From assembly GCA_958439195.1 (NCBI GenBank), contig OY288160.1, positions 186,001-250,000 on the forward strand: a DNA stretch of 64,000 nucleotides, in the 5' to 3' direction. The translations under genes and the position numbers were made by a program. Source of the DNA: an uncultured Paracoccaceae bacterium. Lineage in GTDB: Bacteria > Pseudomonadota > Alphaproteobacteria > Rhodobacterales > Rhodobacteraceae. The notes below the pieces were generated by a model that had not been told where the DNA came from, made no database searches, and saw only the letters and a program-made list of their open reading frames with translations. How positions within the stretch are numbered: position 1 is the stretch's first letter; each line of letters begins with the position of its first letter. Shown here one piece after another: positions 51,831 through 61,500 of the stretch.

Positions 51831-52316
51831 ATGACAGACGATGCCCGCCCCGCTGTGCCGCAGGAAACCGATGCGCTGATCGATCATATCCTGCACTGTT
51901 TTCACGCAATGCACCGGGCGGATTTTGCCTCGCTCATTCCTTTGGCCGAGCGGGTGGAGCGGGTGCATCATGGCGACCCTGACGCGCCGCGCGGGTTGGC
52001 CGACGCGCTGGTTGCGCTGGCGCGAGACATGGAGCAGCACATGGTGAAAGAAGAGATGATCCTGTTTCCGGCCACGCGGGCGGGCGGGGGAGGCGGCATC
52101 CTGCATCCGATTGCGGTGATGCGCGCCGACCATGACGACCATGCCACAAACATCGCCCTGATCCGGCGGTTGACGCATGATCTGATCCCGCCAGAGCACG
52201 CCTGTGGGTCGTGGCGGTCGCTTTACGGCGGGGCGGCGGCGCTGCTGGATGATCTGGCGGCGCATATCGCGCTGGAGAATGACGTGCTGTTCCCGCGGTT
52301 CGAGTCTGCGGCATGA
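51831..52316 (+). CDS. Hemerythrin-domain protein, RIC/YtfE-like
   Basis: Diiron protein probably active in NO handling or repair of nitrosylated iron-sulphur clusters. The 161-residue protein shows the hemerythrin ligands: His in LIDHILHCFHAMH (about 16-28), HMVKEEMILFP (about 80), HDDHATNIALI (about 105) and HIALENDVLFPRFE at the end. The N-terminal ScdA domain of full-length RIC is absent. The ATG at 51831 was preferred to the upstream TTG/GTG frame opening because of GAAGG before it. It begins a coupled series: its stop overlaps the next start (ATGA). Confidence 0.8.
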   Translation: MTDDARPAVPQETDALIDHILHCFHAMHRADFASLIPLAERVERVHHGDPDAPRGLADALVALARDMEQHMVKEEMILFPATRAGGGGGILHPIAVMRADHDDHATNIALIRRLTHDLIPPEHACGSWRSLYGGAAALLDDLAAHIALENDVLFPRFESAA

Positions 52317-52996
52317 GCGACCGGGGCAGATATGCATCGCCGCCCTGCATGGCGGGCGAGATTGCCCCGGATTACTTTGATCCGCTGGCGACCGACCCGC
52401 AGCAGGCGGTGGACGTTGCCCGTTGGCGCAAGGCCGAGCGGGTGCGGTTGGGCGCGCTGCGTGATGGTCTGGGGCAGGCCGGGCGGGCCGAAGTGTCAGC
52501 GCGGATAAAGGGGCATATGGCGCAACTGTTGCCGAGCCTGGGTCTGCGGTCGGGAACCGTGCTGTCTGGCTATTGGCCGATCAAGGGGGAACCGGATATG
52601 CGCCCCCTGTTGACGGAGTTGCACCAGGCGGGTGTGATCATCGCCTTGCCGATCGTCGAAACCCGTGCGGCACCGCTTACCTTTCGGCGCTGGACACCGC
52701 AGACGCGGATGGTGCGGGGCGATTGGAACATCCCCGTTCCCCCGCCGGACGCGCAGATGTTGACCCCGGATATTGCCCTTGCGCCCTGCCTTGGGTGGGA
52801 TGATGCCTGTTTCCGTCTGGGCTGGGGCGGGGGCTATTTTGACCGGACATTGGCCGCATTGGCGCCCCGCCCGATGACCATCGGCGTCGCGCTGATGGCG
52901 GCGCGGTTGGCAACGATCTTTCCCCAACCCCATGACATCCCGCTGGACCATATCCTGACCGAGGATGGCCCGGCCGCGACAAGGACACCGACATGA
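52313..52996 (+). CDS. 5-Formyltetrahydrofolate cyclo-ligase family protein
   Basis: Converts 5-formyl-THF to 5,10-methenyl-THF with ATP. The 227-residue protein has the family patterns: VLSGYWPIKGEPDMRPL in the middle (about 83-100), LTPDIALAPCLGWDDACFRLGWGGGYFDRTL (around 150-180; GWGGGYFD is the ATP-site motif) and IPLDHILTEDG near the end. A proline-rich first 30 residues are unusual. It overlaps both neighbours by 4 bases, inside a nitric-oxide-type gene string, which is an unexpected place for a folate enzyme. Confidence 0.85.
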   Translation: MSDRGRYASPPCMAGEIAPDYFDPLATDPQQAVDVARWRKAERVRLGALRDGLGQAGRAEVSARIKGHMAQLLPSLGLRSGTVLSGYWPIKGEPDMRPLLTELHQAGVIIALPIVETRAAPLTFRRWTPQTRMVRGDWNIPVPPPDAQMLTPDIALAPCLGWDDACFRLGWGGGYFDRTLAALAPRPMTIGVALMAARLATIFPQPHDIPLDHILTEDGPAATRTPT

Positions 52997-54198
52997 CCAC
53001 CACCGCCGAACAGATGCGCGCCTGGACCGGCCCTGCGATCCTGAGCTATGGCTTTCGTCCGTTTTTCTTTGGTGCGGCGGTTTGGGCGGCGTTTGCTATG
53101 GCGCTGTGGGTGACGATGCTGTCGGGGCAGGTTGCGCTTTCATCTGCCTTTGACCCGGTCAGTTGGCATGCGCATGAATTCCTGTTCGGCTATCTTGGTG
53201 CGGTGATTGCGGGGTTCCTGTTGACGGCTGTGCCCAACTGGACAGGGCGGTTGCCCATTGTGGGCTGGTGGCTGGGGGGGCTTTTCCTGCTTTGGCTGGC
53301 TGGACGCGGGGCCGTGGCGCTATCGGGCCATTTGCCCGCGGGGCTGGCGGCGACGGTCGATCTGGCATTTCCGCTGATCCTTGCTGCCGTTATCGGCCGT
53401 GAGATCGTGGCGGGCCGCAATTGGCGCAACCTGATCGTGCTGGCGATGCTGGCGGTCTTTGCGGTTGGCAATGGCATCTATCATTGGGAAGCGGCGCAGG
53501 GGCGCTATGCGGCGCAGGGCTATGGCCTGCGGCTGGGGCTGGCGGCGGGCGTGATGATGATCGCGGTGATCGGTGGGCGGATCGTGCCGTCCTTTACCCG
53601 CAACTGGCTGGTCCGGCGCGGGCCGGGGGTGCTGCCTGTTGCGCCGATGCAGAGGTTCGACAAGGTGGTGCTGCTGGTTCTGATGATTGCGCTGGTGCTG
53701 TGGGTTGCCCTGCCGTTTTGGCAGGGGACGGGGGTCATGCTTGGATTGGCGGGGCTGCTGCATGCCATCCGCCTTGCGCGGTGGGCCGGTCACCGAACGG
53801 CGGCGGAACCGCTTATTCTGGTGCTGCATGCGGGTTATGCTTTCCTGCCGCTTGGGGCTTTGGCGCTGTCGGCAGAGATCGTGATGCCAGGGGTGTTCGG
53901 GATGGCTGCGGCGCAGCATCTGTGGATGGGTGGCGCGGTCGGGTTGATGACGCTGGCGGTCATGACGCGGGCAACCTTGGGCCATACGGGGCAGGATCTG
54001 CACGCTGGCCCCGCAACGGTCGCCGTCTATCTGGCGCTGGTTGTCGCGGTTCTGGCGCGGGTTGCGGTGGGTTTCTGGCCTGCCGAGGCGACGCTGTTGC
54101 ACAACCTTGCCGGATTGGCGTGGATTGGGGCCTTTGGCGGCTATGCCATCATCTATGGTCAGCTTTTGCTGCGCCGTCCGCCCGCCAAACGGATCTGA
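52993..54198 (+). CDS. nnrS: NnrS family heme-copper membrane protein
   Basis: Membrane protein found in denitrifiers and protective under nitrosative stress. The 401 residues form about 12 hydrophobic segments with the family start AILSYGFRPFFFGAAVW, the histidine segment SWHAHEFLFGYLGAVIAGFLL and a late AAQHLWMGGAVGLMTLAVM. It overlaps the cyclo-ligase gene by 4 bases (ATGA) and is followed by nnrU. Probably controlled with the other NO genes. Confidence 0.9.
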   Translation: MTTTAEQMRAWTGPAILSYGFRPFFFGAAVWAAFAMALWVTMLSGQVALSSAFDPVSWHAHEFLFGYLGAVIAGFLLTAVPNWTGRLPIVGWWLGGLFLLWLAGRGAVALSGHLPAGLAATVDLAFPLILAAVIGREIVAGRNWRNLIVLAMLAVFAVGNGIYHWEAAQGRYAAQGYGLRLGLAAGVMMIAVIGGRIVPSFTRNWLVRRGPGVLPVAPMQRFDKVVLLVLMIALVLWVALPFWQGTGVMLGLAGLLHAIRLARWAGHRTAAEPLILVLHAGYAFLPLGALALSAEIVMPGVFGMAAAQHLWMGGAVGLMTLAVMTRATLGHTGQDLHAGPATVAVYLALVVAVLARVAVGFWPAEATLLHNLAGLAWIGAFGGYAIIYGQLLLRRPPAKRI

Positions 54199-54211
54199 CG
54201 GGATAGCGGAT

Positions 54212-54892
54212 ATGGGCTGGATACCGAGCGGGGGGTGGGGCGAATACCTTTTGGCCTTTGCCACGTTCTTTGTGACACATTCCCTACCGATCCGACCGCC
54301 GCTGCGGCCCTGGGCTGTGGCGCGGTTGGGGCGGGCGGGCTTTGGTCTTGTGTATTCGGCGCTTTCGTTGGCGGTGATGATCTGGTTGATCGGGTCTGCT
54401 GGCCGGGCGCCCTTTGTGCCGCTTTGGGACTGGGCGCCGTGGCAGAACCATGTGGTGCTGGCGATCATGCTGCCGGTCTGCCTGATGCTGGCGCTGGCTA
54501 TTGCGCGACCCAATCCCTTTTCCTTTGGGGGCGCGCGGAACGAAAGGTTTGACCCACGGCAGCCCGGTGTCATCCGTTACACGCGGCATCCGTTGCTTTT
54601 GGCGCTGGCGCTGTGGTCGGCGGCGCATATCCTGCCGAATGGCGATCTGGCGCATGTGATCCTGTTTGGCGTTTTCGCCGGTTTCGCGTTCCTGGGCGGC
54701 CGTCTTGTCGATCGGCGTCGCCGCCGCGAGATGGGGCAACTGTGGCATGACCTGCGCGTGGCGATGGCCGAAAGCCCTGCCATGTCATCCGTTACTGGCG
54801 ATACCCTGCTGCGTCTGTTTGTCGGGGCGTTGCTTTATGCCACTCTGCTTTGGCTGCATCCCTTGATCATCGGGGTTGATCCCCTGATCTGA
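54212..54892 (+). CDS. nnrU: NnrU family membrane protein
   Basis: Six-segment membrane protein of the isoprenylcysteine-methyltransferase-like NnrU family, found next to nnrS and nitrate or nitric oxide reductase genes. The 226 residues contain YLLAFATFFVTHSLPIRPPLR near the start and the conserved VIRYTRHPLLLALALW in the centre (about 120-135). Start at the ATG at 54212, 13 bases after the nnrS stop, with a GGGATAGCGGA sequence before it. The exact function is unknown; a role in nitrogen-oxide respiration follows from location. Confidence 0.86.
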   Translation: MGWIPSGGWGEYLLAFATFFVTHSLPIRPPLRPWAVARLGRAGFGLVYSALSLAVMIWLIGSAGRAPFVPLWDWAPWQNHVVLAIMLPVCLMLALAIARPNPFSFGGARNERFDPRQPGVIRYTRHPLLLALALWSAAHILPNGDLAHVILFGVFAGFAFLGGRLVDRRRRREMGQLWHDLRVAMAESPAMSSVTGDTLLRLFVGALLYATLLWLHPLIIGVDPLI

Positions 54893-54896
54893 TGGC

Positions 54897-55595
54897 TTAG
54901 GCGGACGCGTCGTCGATCAGAGGGTTCGGTTTGGCAAAGCGTTCAAATTCGGCCTGATCGGTGATGGTGACGCGGGTTCCTTCGATTTGCAGACCAAATG
55001 GTTCCAGCCCCTTGAAGGCGCGGCTCAGGTTTTCGGGTGTCATTCCCAGCACCGAGGCGAGGCGGCGCTTTTCGTAATCAAGGCTGAACGCGGCCGTGCC
55101 GCCGGTGCGCCGCTGCTGGCGCAGAAGATAGTTCGCCAGCCGCTCCAGCGATGTGCGCAGCTTCAGTTCTTTCTGCGCCTTGATGACCGAACGATAGCAT
55201 TGAGCAAGTTCCGTCACGATGGCGCGGGCGAAGCTGCCGTCGATGTCGAAGACGGCGCGCACATCCTGGCTTGGGATCAAGGCGATCCGGCTTTTTTCCA
55301 ATGTGCGCGCTGACATGAGGTAGGGCGCATCCTTGATTGTGGCGGCAAGGATGAAGGTCGAAATGGGCCGGACGGTTGCAAGGCTGGTCTCGCGGCCATT
55401 CCATGATGAAAAGAGGTCAACCGAGCCGGACAGGACGACATGCAGGAAATCGCTGGGGTCGCCCTCTGTGATCAGTTCGATCTGTGCAGGAAAGTTTTGA
55501 ACATAGGCACCGCGCATGAGGGCGGAGAAAGTGTCATCCGCCATTTGCGAAAACAGCGCGAGATGCCGAATCTCTTTGAACGCTGAATCGGGCAT
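54897..55595 (-). CDS. narR: CRP/FNR-family regulator, NarR/Dnr-like
   Basis: Transcription activator for nitrate respiration genes. The 232-residue protein has a cAMP-receptor-type sensor domain (VVLSGSVDLFSSW, SLATVRPISTF) and a winged helix with the recognition helix LASVLGMTPENLSRAFKGL (about 180-198). There is no N-terminal cysteine cluster, so it is not an oxygen-sensing FNR; NarR of Paracoccus, a nitrate/nitrite-dependent activator encoded upstream of and divergent from narK, matches in type and position. Ribosome-binding site AAAGGAT precedes the ATG at 55595. Dnr/NnrR is the main alternative. Confidence 0.75.
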   Translation of the reverse strand: MPDSAFKEIRHLALFSQMADDTFSALMRGAYVQNFPAQIELITEGDPSDFLHVVLSGSVDLFSSWNGRETSLATVRPISTFILAATIKDAPYLMSARTLEKSRIALIPSQDVRAVFDIDGSFARAIVTELAQCYRSVIKAQKELKLRTSLERLANYLLRQQRRTGGTAAFSLDYEKRRLASVLGMTPENLSRAFKGLEPFGLQIEGTRVTITDQAEFERFAKPNPLIDDASA

Positions 55596-55639
55596 GGTGC
55601 CATCCTTTCAATGTCTGCTGCCGAGGGGGTTCACTATGA

Positions 55640-55653
55640 TTGACAATTATCAA
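55640..55653. promoter_or_regulatory. FNR-type box upstream of the NarR-like gene
   Basis: TTGACAATTATCAA, matching the palindrome TTGAT-N4-ATCAA except one base. Its centre lies about 50 bp before the regulator start, so it may be used by FNR or by the regulator itself. Confidence 0.65.
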
Positions 55654-55752
55654 GATCGCAATTGATGAGCGCGGAATTTGCGTTGATGGGGCGCTGTGGC
55701 GCGCATGACAATTTTTTGTAACCCATTTATTTCAATAAGAATTTTGTGACAG

Positions 55753-55766
55753 ATGATCTAGATCAA
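55753..55766. promoter_or_regulatory. FNR/NarR-type box upstream of narK
   Basis: ATGATCTAGATCAA, one base off a perfect TTGATCTAGATCAA palindrome, about 80 bp before narK. It fits anaerobic or nitrate control of the nar operon. Confidence 0.7.
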
Positions 55767-55845
55767 CATCTTCGGCGCGCATGGGACGCAGGACTGGCAT
55801 CAGCCCCACTGGGCAAGACTGCCTATTGTTGCCGGAGTTTCCGCC

Positions 55846-58563
55846 ATGCAGACCGCCTTACCAGCCTCACGCGCTGACCAGACCCGCGCCTTGACGCTGA
55901 GCACGATTGCCTTCACCGCCTGTTTTGCCGTCTGGACGATCTTTTCGATCATCGGGGTCGCCATCAAGGGTGAGTTGGGCCTTAACGACACCCAGTTCGG
56001 GCTGCTTGTGGCCACACCGATCCTGACCGGTTCCCTGACACGCATTTTTCTGGGCGTCTGGACCGAGAAATACGGTGGGCGGCTGGTTTTTTCCGCCCAG
56101 ATGCTGCTGGCGGCGCTGGCGACATGGGCGCTGACCTTTGCCGACAGCTATCCGATGTATCTGCTGGCCGCGCTGGGCGTGGGTCTTGCGGGTGGATCGT
56201 TCATCATCGGCGTGGCCTATGTCAGCCGCTGGTATGATGCAGGCCATCAAGGGACCGCGCTTGGCATCTTTGGTGCGGGCAATATCGGGGCGGCGGTGAC
56301 AAAGTTCGTCGCACCTTTCGTGATGGTGGGCTTTGGCTGGCAGGGGGTGGCGAATGTCTGGGCTGCGGCCCTGGCGCTGATGGCGGTGATCTTCTTCATC
56401 TTCGCCAAGGATGATCCGTCCTTGGTTGAACGCCGCCGCACCGGAGCGAAACCCCCGAGTTTTGCCCAGCAGTTCGCGCCCCTGAAGAACCTGCAGGTCT
56501 GGCGCTTTTCGCTTTATTACTTCTTTGTCTTTGGCGCTTTCGTGGCGCTTGCGCTGTGGTTGCCGCACTATCTGATTGATGTCTATGCGGTCGATGTGCG
56601 CACCGCGGGCATGGCGGCGGCGTCCTTCAGCCTTTCGGCATCGCTTTTCCGGGCCTATGGCGGGCATCTGTCCGACAAGTTCGGCGCACGGTCCGTGATG
56701 TATTGGACCTTCGGCTTTTCGATGCTGTTCCTGTTCATGCTGTCCTATCCGCCGACGGACTATGTCATTCAGGGCAAGGATAGCGTGATCGCGTTTTCCA
56801 CCAGCATGGGGCTTTTGCCCTTTATTGCGACGCTTTTCGCGCTGGGCTTTTTCATGAGCCTTGGCAAGGCGGCGGTGTTCAAGCACATCCCCGTCTACTA
56901 CCCCAACAATGTGGGCGCAGTCGGTGGCCTTGTCGGCATGATCGGTGGGCTTGGCGGGTTCGTCCTGCCCATCGCCTTTGGCGCGCTGCTGGACCTTACG
57001 GGGATCTACACATCCTGCTTTGCGCTGCTGTTCGTGCTGGTTGGGATTGCGTTGACCTGGATGCACCTGTCCATCCGGGCGATGGAACGGGCGGCGCATG
57101 GCGAGGCGTTGGATCGCCTGCCGCAACTGCCCGAAATGCAGGCGATCCACCACCCCGAGCGCACCGCGATGCCGCGCGTGCTGGAGGATTGGCGTCCCGA
57201 AGACCCGGCCTTTTGGGCCGAGAAGGGCCGTGCCGTCGCCCGCCGGAACCTGTGGCTGTCGGTTCCTGCGCTTCTTCTGGCCTTTTCGGTCTGGATGGTC
57301 TGGTCGATGGTGGTGGCCAAGTTGCCCCTGATCGGCTTTGCCTTCACGCCCGAGCAATTGTTCTGGCTGGCGGCGTTGCCTGCGCTTTCCGGGGCGACGC
57401 TGCGTATCTTCTATGGCTTCATGGTGCCGATCTTTGGCGGGCGGCTGTGGACGACCCTTTCGACGGCCTCTCTGATGCTGCCGGCCATCGGCATCGGCTA
57501 TGCGGTGCAGAACCCGGATACGCCCTATTTCATCTTTCTTGTGCTGGCGCTTCTGTGCGGGCTTGGCGGGGCCAATTTCGCCTCCAGCATGGCCAATATC
57601 GGCTATTTCTTTCCCAAGGCGGAAAAGGGCAACGCACTGGCGCTGAACGCGGGTCTTGGCAACCTTGGTGTCAGCGTCATGCAGTTTCTTGTGCCGCTGG
57701 TGATCACGCTGGGTGTCTTTGGCGCAATGGGCGGGGCCCCGCAAACGCTGGCTGATGGCGGCACGCTGTGGTTGCAGAATGCGGGCTTCATCTGGGTGCC
57801 GTTCATCCTGGCCTCGACCATCGCGGCATGGGTGGGCATGAACGACATCGCCGATGCGAAGGCCAGTTTTGCGCAACAATCAGTGATCTTCGGGCGGGCG
57901 CATAACTGGCTGATGTGCGTTCTTTACATTGGCACTTTCGGCAGTTTCATCGGCTATTCGGCGGGCTTTCCGCTTCTGTCCAAGATCGCCTTCCCGGATG
58001 TGAACGCGCTGCAATACGTCTTTCTTGGGCCGCTGGTCGGGGCGCTTTCCCGTGCCGGCACCGGATGGGTCGCGGATCGGTTCGGTGGTGGGCGCGTCAC
58101 CTTTTGGGTCTTTGCCGGGATGATCGCATCGGTTCTGGCGGTGATCTTCTCGCTGCAGGCCGGCAGTTTCGCCGGGTTCTTCGCGGGCTTCATGGCGTTG
58201 TTCTTTTTCACCGGGGTTGGCAATGCGTCGACCTTCCAGATGATCCCCGTGATCATGGGCCGCGAGGTTCCGCGCCTGATGCCGCAGTTGATCGGGGCCG
58301 ACCGTGCCCGCCAGATCGCCATGGAAAGCAGCGGTATTGTCGCCTTTACCAGCGCCATCGGTGCCTATGGCGGGTTCTTCATCCCCAAAGCCTATGGATC
58401 GTCGATCGCCATGACCGGCAGCCCAATCGGCGCGCTGTGGCTGTTTCTGGCCTTTTACGTGATCTGCCTTGTCCTGACCTGGGTCGTCTATACGCGCCCC
58501 GGCGGGCTTCTTCATGACATCGAGCGTGGCCGTGCCTTTGCCGCCGCGCACCCTGCCGAATAA
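55846..58563 (+). CDS. narK: Fused NarK1-NarK2 nitrate/nitrite transporter
   Basis: Two major-facilitator transporters in one 905-residue chain. The first half (1 to about 410) begins with ALTLSTIAFTACFAVWTIFS and contains GVGLAGGSFIIGVAYVSRW; a hydrophilic linker follows (about 415-475), then a second 12-segment unit (from LWLSVPALLLAFSVWMVW) with LCGLGGANFASSMANIGYFFPK. In Paracoccus the NarK1-type half works as a nitrate/proton symporter and the NarK2-type half as a nitrate/nitrite exchanger. GGAG ribosome-binding site. narG follows after 15 bases, so the transporter is the first gene of the nar operon. Confidence 0.93.
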   Translation: MQTALPASRADQTRALTLSTIAFTACFAVWTIFSIIGVAIKGELGLNDTQFGLLVATPILTGSLTRIFLGVWTEKYGGRLVFSAQMLLAALATWALTFADSYPMYLLAALGVGLAGGSFIIGVAYVSRWYDAGHQGTALGIFGAGNIGAAVTKFVAPFVMVGFGWQGVANVWAAALALMAVIFFIFAKDDPSLVERRRTGAKPPSFAQQFAPLKNLQVWRFSLYYFFVFGAFVALALWLPHYLIDVYAVDVRTAGMAAASFSLSASLFRAYGGHLSDKFGARSVMYWTFGFSMLFLFMLSYPPTDYVIQGKDSVIAFSTSMGLLPFIATLFALGFFMSLGKAAVFKHIPVYYPNNVGAVGGLVGMIGGLGGFVLPIAFGALLDLTGIYTSCFALLFVLVGIALTWMHLSIRAMERAAHGEALDRLPQLPEMQAIHHPERTAMPRVLEDWRPEDPAFWAEKGRAVARRNLWLSVPALLLAFSVWMVWSMVVAKLPLIGFAFTPEQLFWLAALPALSGATLRIFYGFMVPIFGGRLWTTLSTASLMLPAIGIGYAVQNPDTPYFIFLVLALLCGLGGANFASSMANIGYFFPKAEKGNALALNAGLGNLGVSVMQFLVPLVITLGVFGAMGGAPQTLADGGTLWLQNAGFIWVPFILASTIAAWVGMNDIADAKASFAQQSVIFGRAHNWLMCVLYIGTFGSFIGYSAGFPLLSKIAFPDVNALQYVFLGPLVGALSRAGTGWVADRFGGGRVTFWVFAGMIASVLAVIFSLQAGSFAGFFAGFMALFFFTGVGNASTFQMIPVIMGREVPRLMPQLIGADRARQIAMESSGIVAFTSAIGAYGGFFIPKAYGSSIAMTGSPIGALWLFLAFYVICLVLTWVVYTRPGGLLHDIERGRAFAAAHPAE

Positions 58564-58578
58564 CGAAAGGACGCCCAA

Positions 58579-61500
58579 ATGAGCCACCTTCTCGACAGAT
58601 TGAACTTTTTCCAGAAGACGACGCTGGAAACCTTTTCGGACGGCTGGGGCGAAACCACGCGCGAGGATCGGGGCTGGGAGGAAACCTACAGGAACCGCTG
58701 GCGGCATGACAAGATCGTGCGGTCGACCCACGGGGTGAACTGCACCGGTTCCTGTTCGTGGAAGATCTATGTCAAGTCCGGCATCGTGACATGGGAAACC
58801 CAGCAGACCGATTATCCGCGCACGCGGGCGGGGCTGCCCAACCATGAGCCGCGCGGTTGTGCGCGGGGGGCATCCTATAGCTGGTATCTCTATTCTGCGA
58901 ACCGGGTGAAGAACCCGCTGATCCGGGGCAGCCTGATGCGGGCGTGGCGCAAGCTGCGTGCAACGATGCCGCCCGTGGCGGCATGGGCCGCGATCCAGAA
59001 CGATCCGGCGTTGCGTGCGAGCTATACGAAAACGCGCGGCAAGGGCGGCTTTGTCCGTGCCACATGGGATGAGGCCACCGAGATTGTCGCCGCCGCCAAC
59101 GCCTATACGGCGAAAACCTATGGGCCGGACCGGGTGTTCGGCTTTTCGCCCATTCCGGCGATGTCGATGGTCAGCTATGCGGCGGGGTCACGCTATCTGT
59201 CGCTGCTGGGTGGCACCTGCATGTCGTTCTACGATTGGTATTGCGACCTGCCGCCTGCATCCCCCCAGACCTGGGGCGAACAGACCGACGTGCCGGAATC
59301 TGCGGATTGGTACAATGCGGGCTTCATCATGCTGTGGGGGTCGAACGTGCCGCAGACGCGGACGCCGGACGCCCATTTCTATACCGAAGTGCGCTATCGC
59401 GGCACAAAGTCCGCTGTGATCAGCCCCGACTATTCCGAAGCCGCCAAGTTCGGCGACATCTGGTTGAACCCGCAGGCCGGCACCGATGCGGCGCTGGCGC
59501 TGGCGATGGGGCATGTGATCCTGCGGGAATACCATCTGGATCGGCAGGCCGAGTATTTCGAGGACTATGCCCGCAAATACACCGACATGCCCATGCTGGT
59601 GGTGCTGGACGATCAGGAGGGCCGTCTGGTGCCCGGCCGGATGCTGCGCGCCGATGATTTCGACGGCAAGCTGGGTGAGGCGAACAATCCCGACTGGAAA
59701 ACGGTGGCCTATGATGAGGCGACGGGCCGGTTTGTCGCCCCGAACGGTTCGATCGGCTTTCGCTGGGGCGAGGAAGGCAAGTGGAACCTGGTGGAAGAAG
59801 CCGCCGGTGCCGAGACGCGGCTGCGCCTGAGCCAGATCCTTGACGGGCAGCATGACAGCGTTGTGGGCGTGGATTTCCCCTATTTCGGAGGCGCGGCGAC
59901 GGGCGATTTCGTGAAATGTGCGGCGCCTGACGTGCTGACCCGCAACATCCCCGCGCGGAAGGTGAAACTGGCCGATGGGCGCGAGGTGCTGGTCGCCACG
60001 GTGTTCGACCTGTTCTGTGCCAATTACGGCCTGGATCGGGGTCTTGGTGGCGACTGGGTGTCGAAGGATTTCAACGACGACATGCCCTACACCCCCGCAT
60101 GGGCCGAAAAGATCACGGGTGTGGCGCGGGAAAAGATCATCGCCGTTGCACGGGAATTCGCGGGCAATGCCGAAAAGACCCGCGGCAAGAGCATGGTCAT
60201 CCTGGGGGCCGGTCTGAACCACTGGTACCACATGGATATGAACTATCGCGGCATTATCAACATGTTGGTGATGTGCGGCTGCATCGGGCAGGAAGGGGGC
60301 GGCTGGTCGCATTATGTGGGGCAGGAGAAGTTGCGCCCGCAGACCGGTTGGGCACCGCTGGCCTTTGCGCTGGATTGGAACCGCCCGCCGCGGCAGATGA
60401 ATTCCACCTCTGCCTGGTATGCCCATACCGATCAGTGGCGGTATGAGACGCTGCGAGCGGGCGAAATCCTGTCGCCCACGGCGCCCAAGGGCGATTGGGA
60501 TGTGTCGCTGATCGACTATAACATCCGGGCGGAACGGATGGGCTGGCTGCCGTCGGCACCGCAGCTCAAGACCAACCCGCTGGAGGTGTCGAAGGCGGCA
60601 AAGGCGGCGGGCAAGGCGATCCCGGCCTATGTGGCCGAACAGTTGAAATCCGGTCAGTTGCAGATGTCCTGCGAAGACCCTGACGCGCCCGAGAACTGGC
60701 CACGCAACCTGTTTGTCTGGCGGTCAAACCTTCTTGGTTCGTCAGGCAAGGGGCATGAGTATTTCCTCAAGCATCTGCTTGGCACTGATCATGGCGTGAT
60801 GGGCAAGGATCTGGGCGAGGAGGGCCACGCCAAGCCTGTCGAGGCCATCTGGCATGATGCGGCGCCCAAGGGAAAACTGGACCTTCTGGTTTGCATCGAT
60901 TTTCGGATGTCGACGACGGCGGTCTATTCCGACATCGTGCTGCCAACGGCGTCGTGGTACGAGAAGGACGACCTGAACACGTCCGACATGCATCCCTTCA
61001 TTCATCCGCTTCAGGCGGCTGTGGACCCGGCTTATGAATCGAAGTCGGACTGGGACATATTCAAATCCATCGCAAAGAAATTCAGCGAGGTCGCGCCAGA
61101 AGTTCTGGGGGTAGAGACGGACATCGTCCAACTGCCGCTGCTGCATGACACCGCGGCCGAGTTGGCGCAGGCGCATGTCCGGGACTGGAAAAAAGGGGAA
61201 TGTGACCTGATCCCCGGCAAGACAGCGCCCAACTACATTGCGGTGGAGCGGGATTATCCCAACCTTTACAAGAAGTTCACCTCTGTTGGACCGCTGTTGG
61301 AAAAGCTGGGCAATGGCGGCAAGGGGATCAACTGGGATACCAAGGTTGAGGTGGGCCATCTGCGCGACCTGAATGGTGTCGTGCTGGAGGAAGGCGTGTC
61401 CAAGGGCCTTGCCAGGCTGGATACCGCAATCAACGCCGCCGAAATGATCCTGATGCTGGCGCCGGAAACCAACGGGGAAGTGGCGGTCAAGGCGTGGGAG

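Noticed and set aside
55867-57879. A 670-codon open frame opposite narK, and similar long antisense frames at 5890-7080 and 62217-63962
   Set aside because: They mirror well-supported genes in a GC-rich genome where stops are rare on the opposite strand. The proteins are rich in Arg, His, Gln and Pro and match no family.
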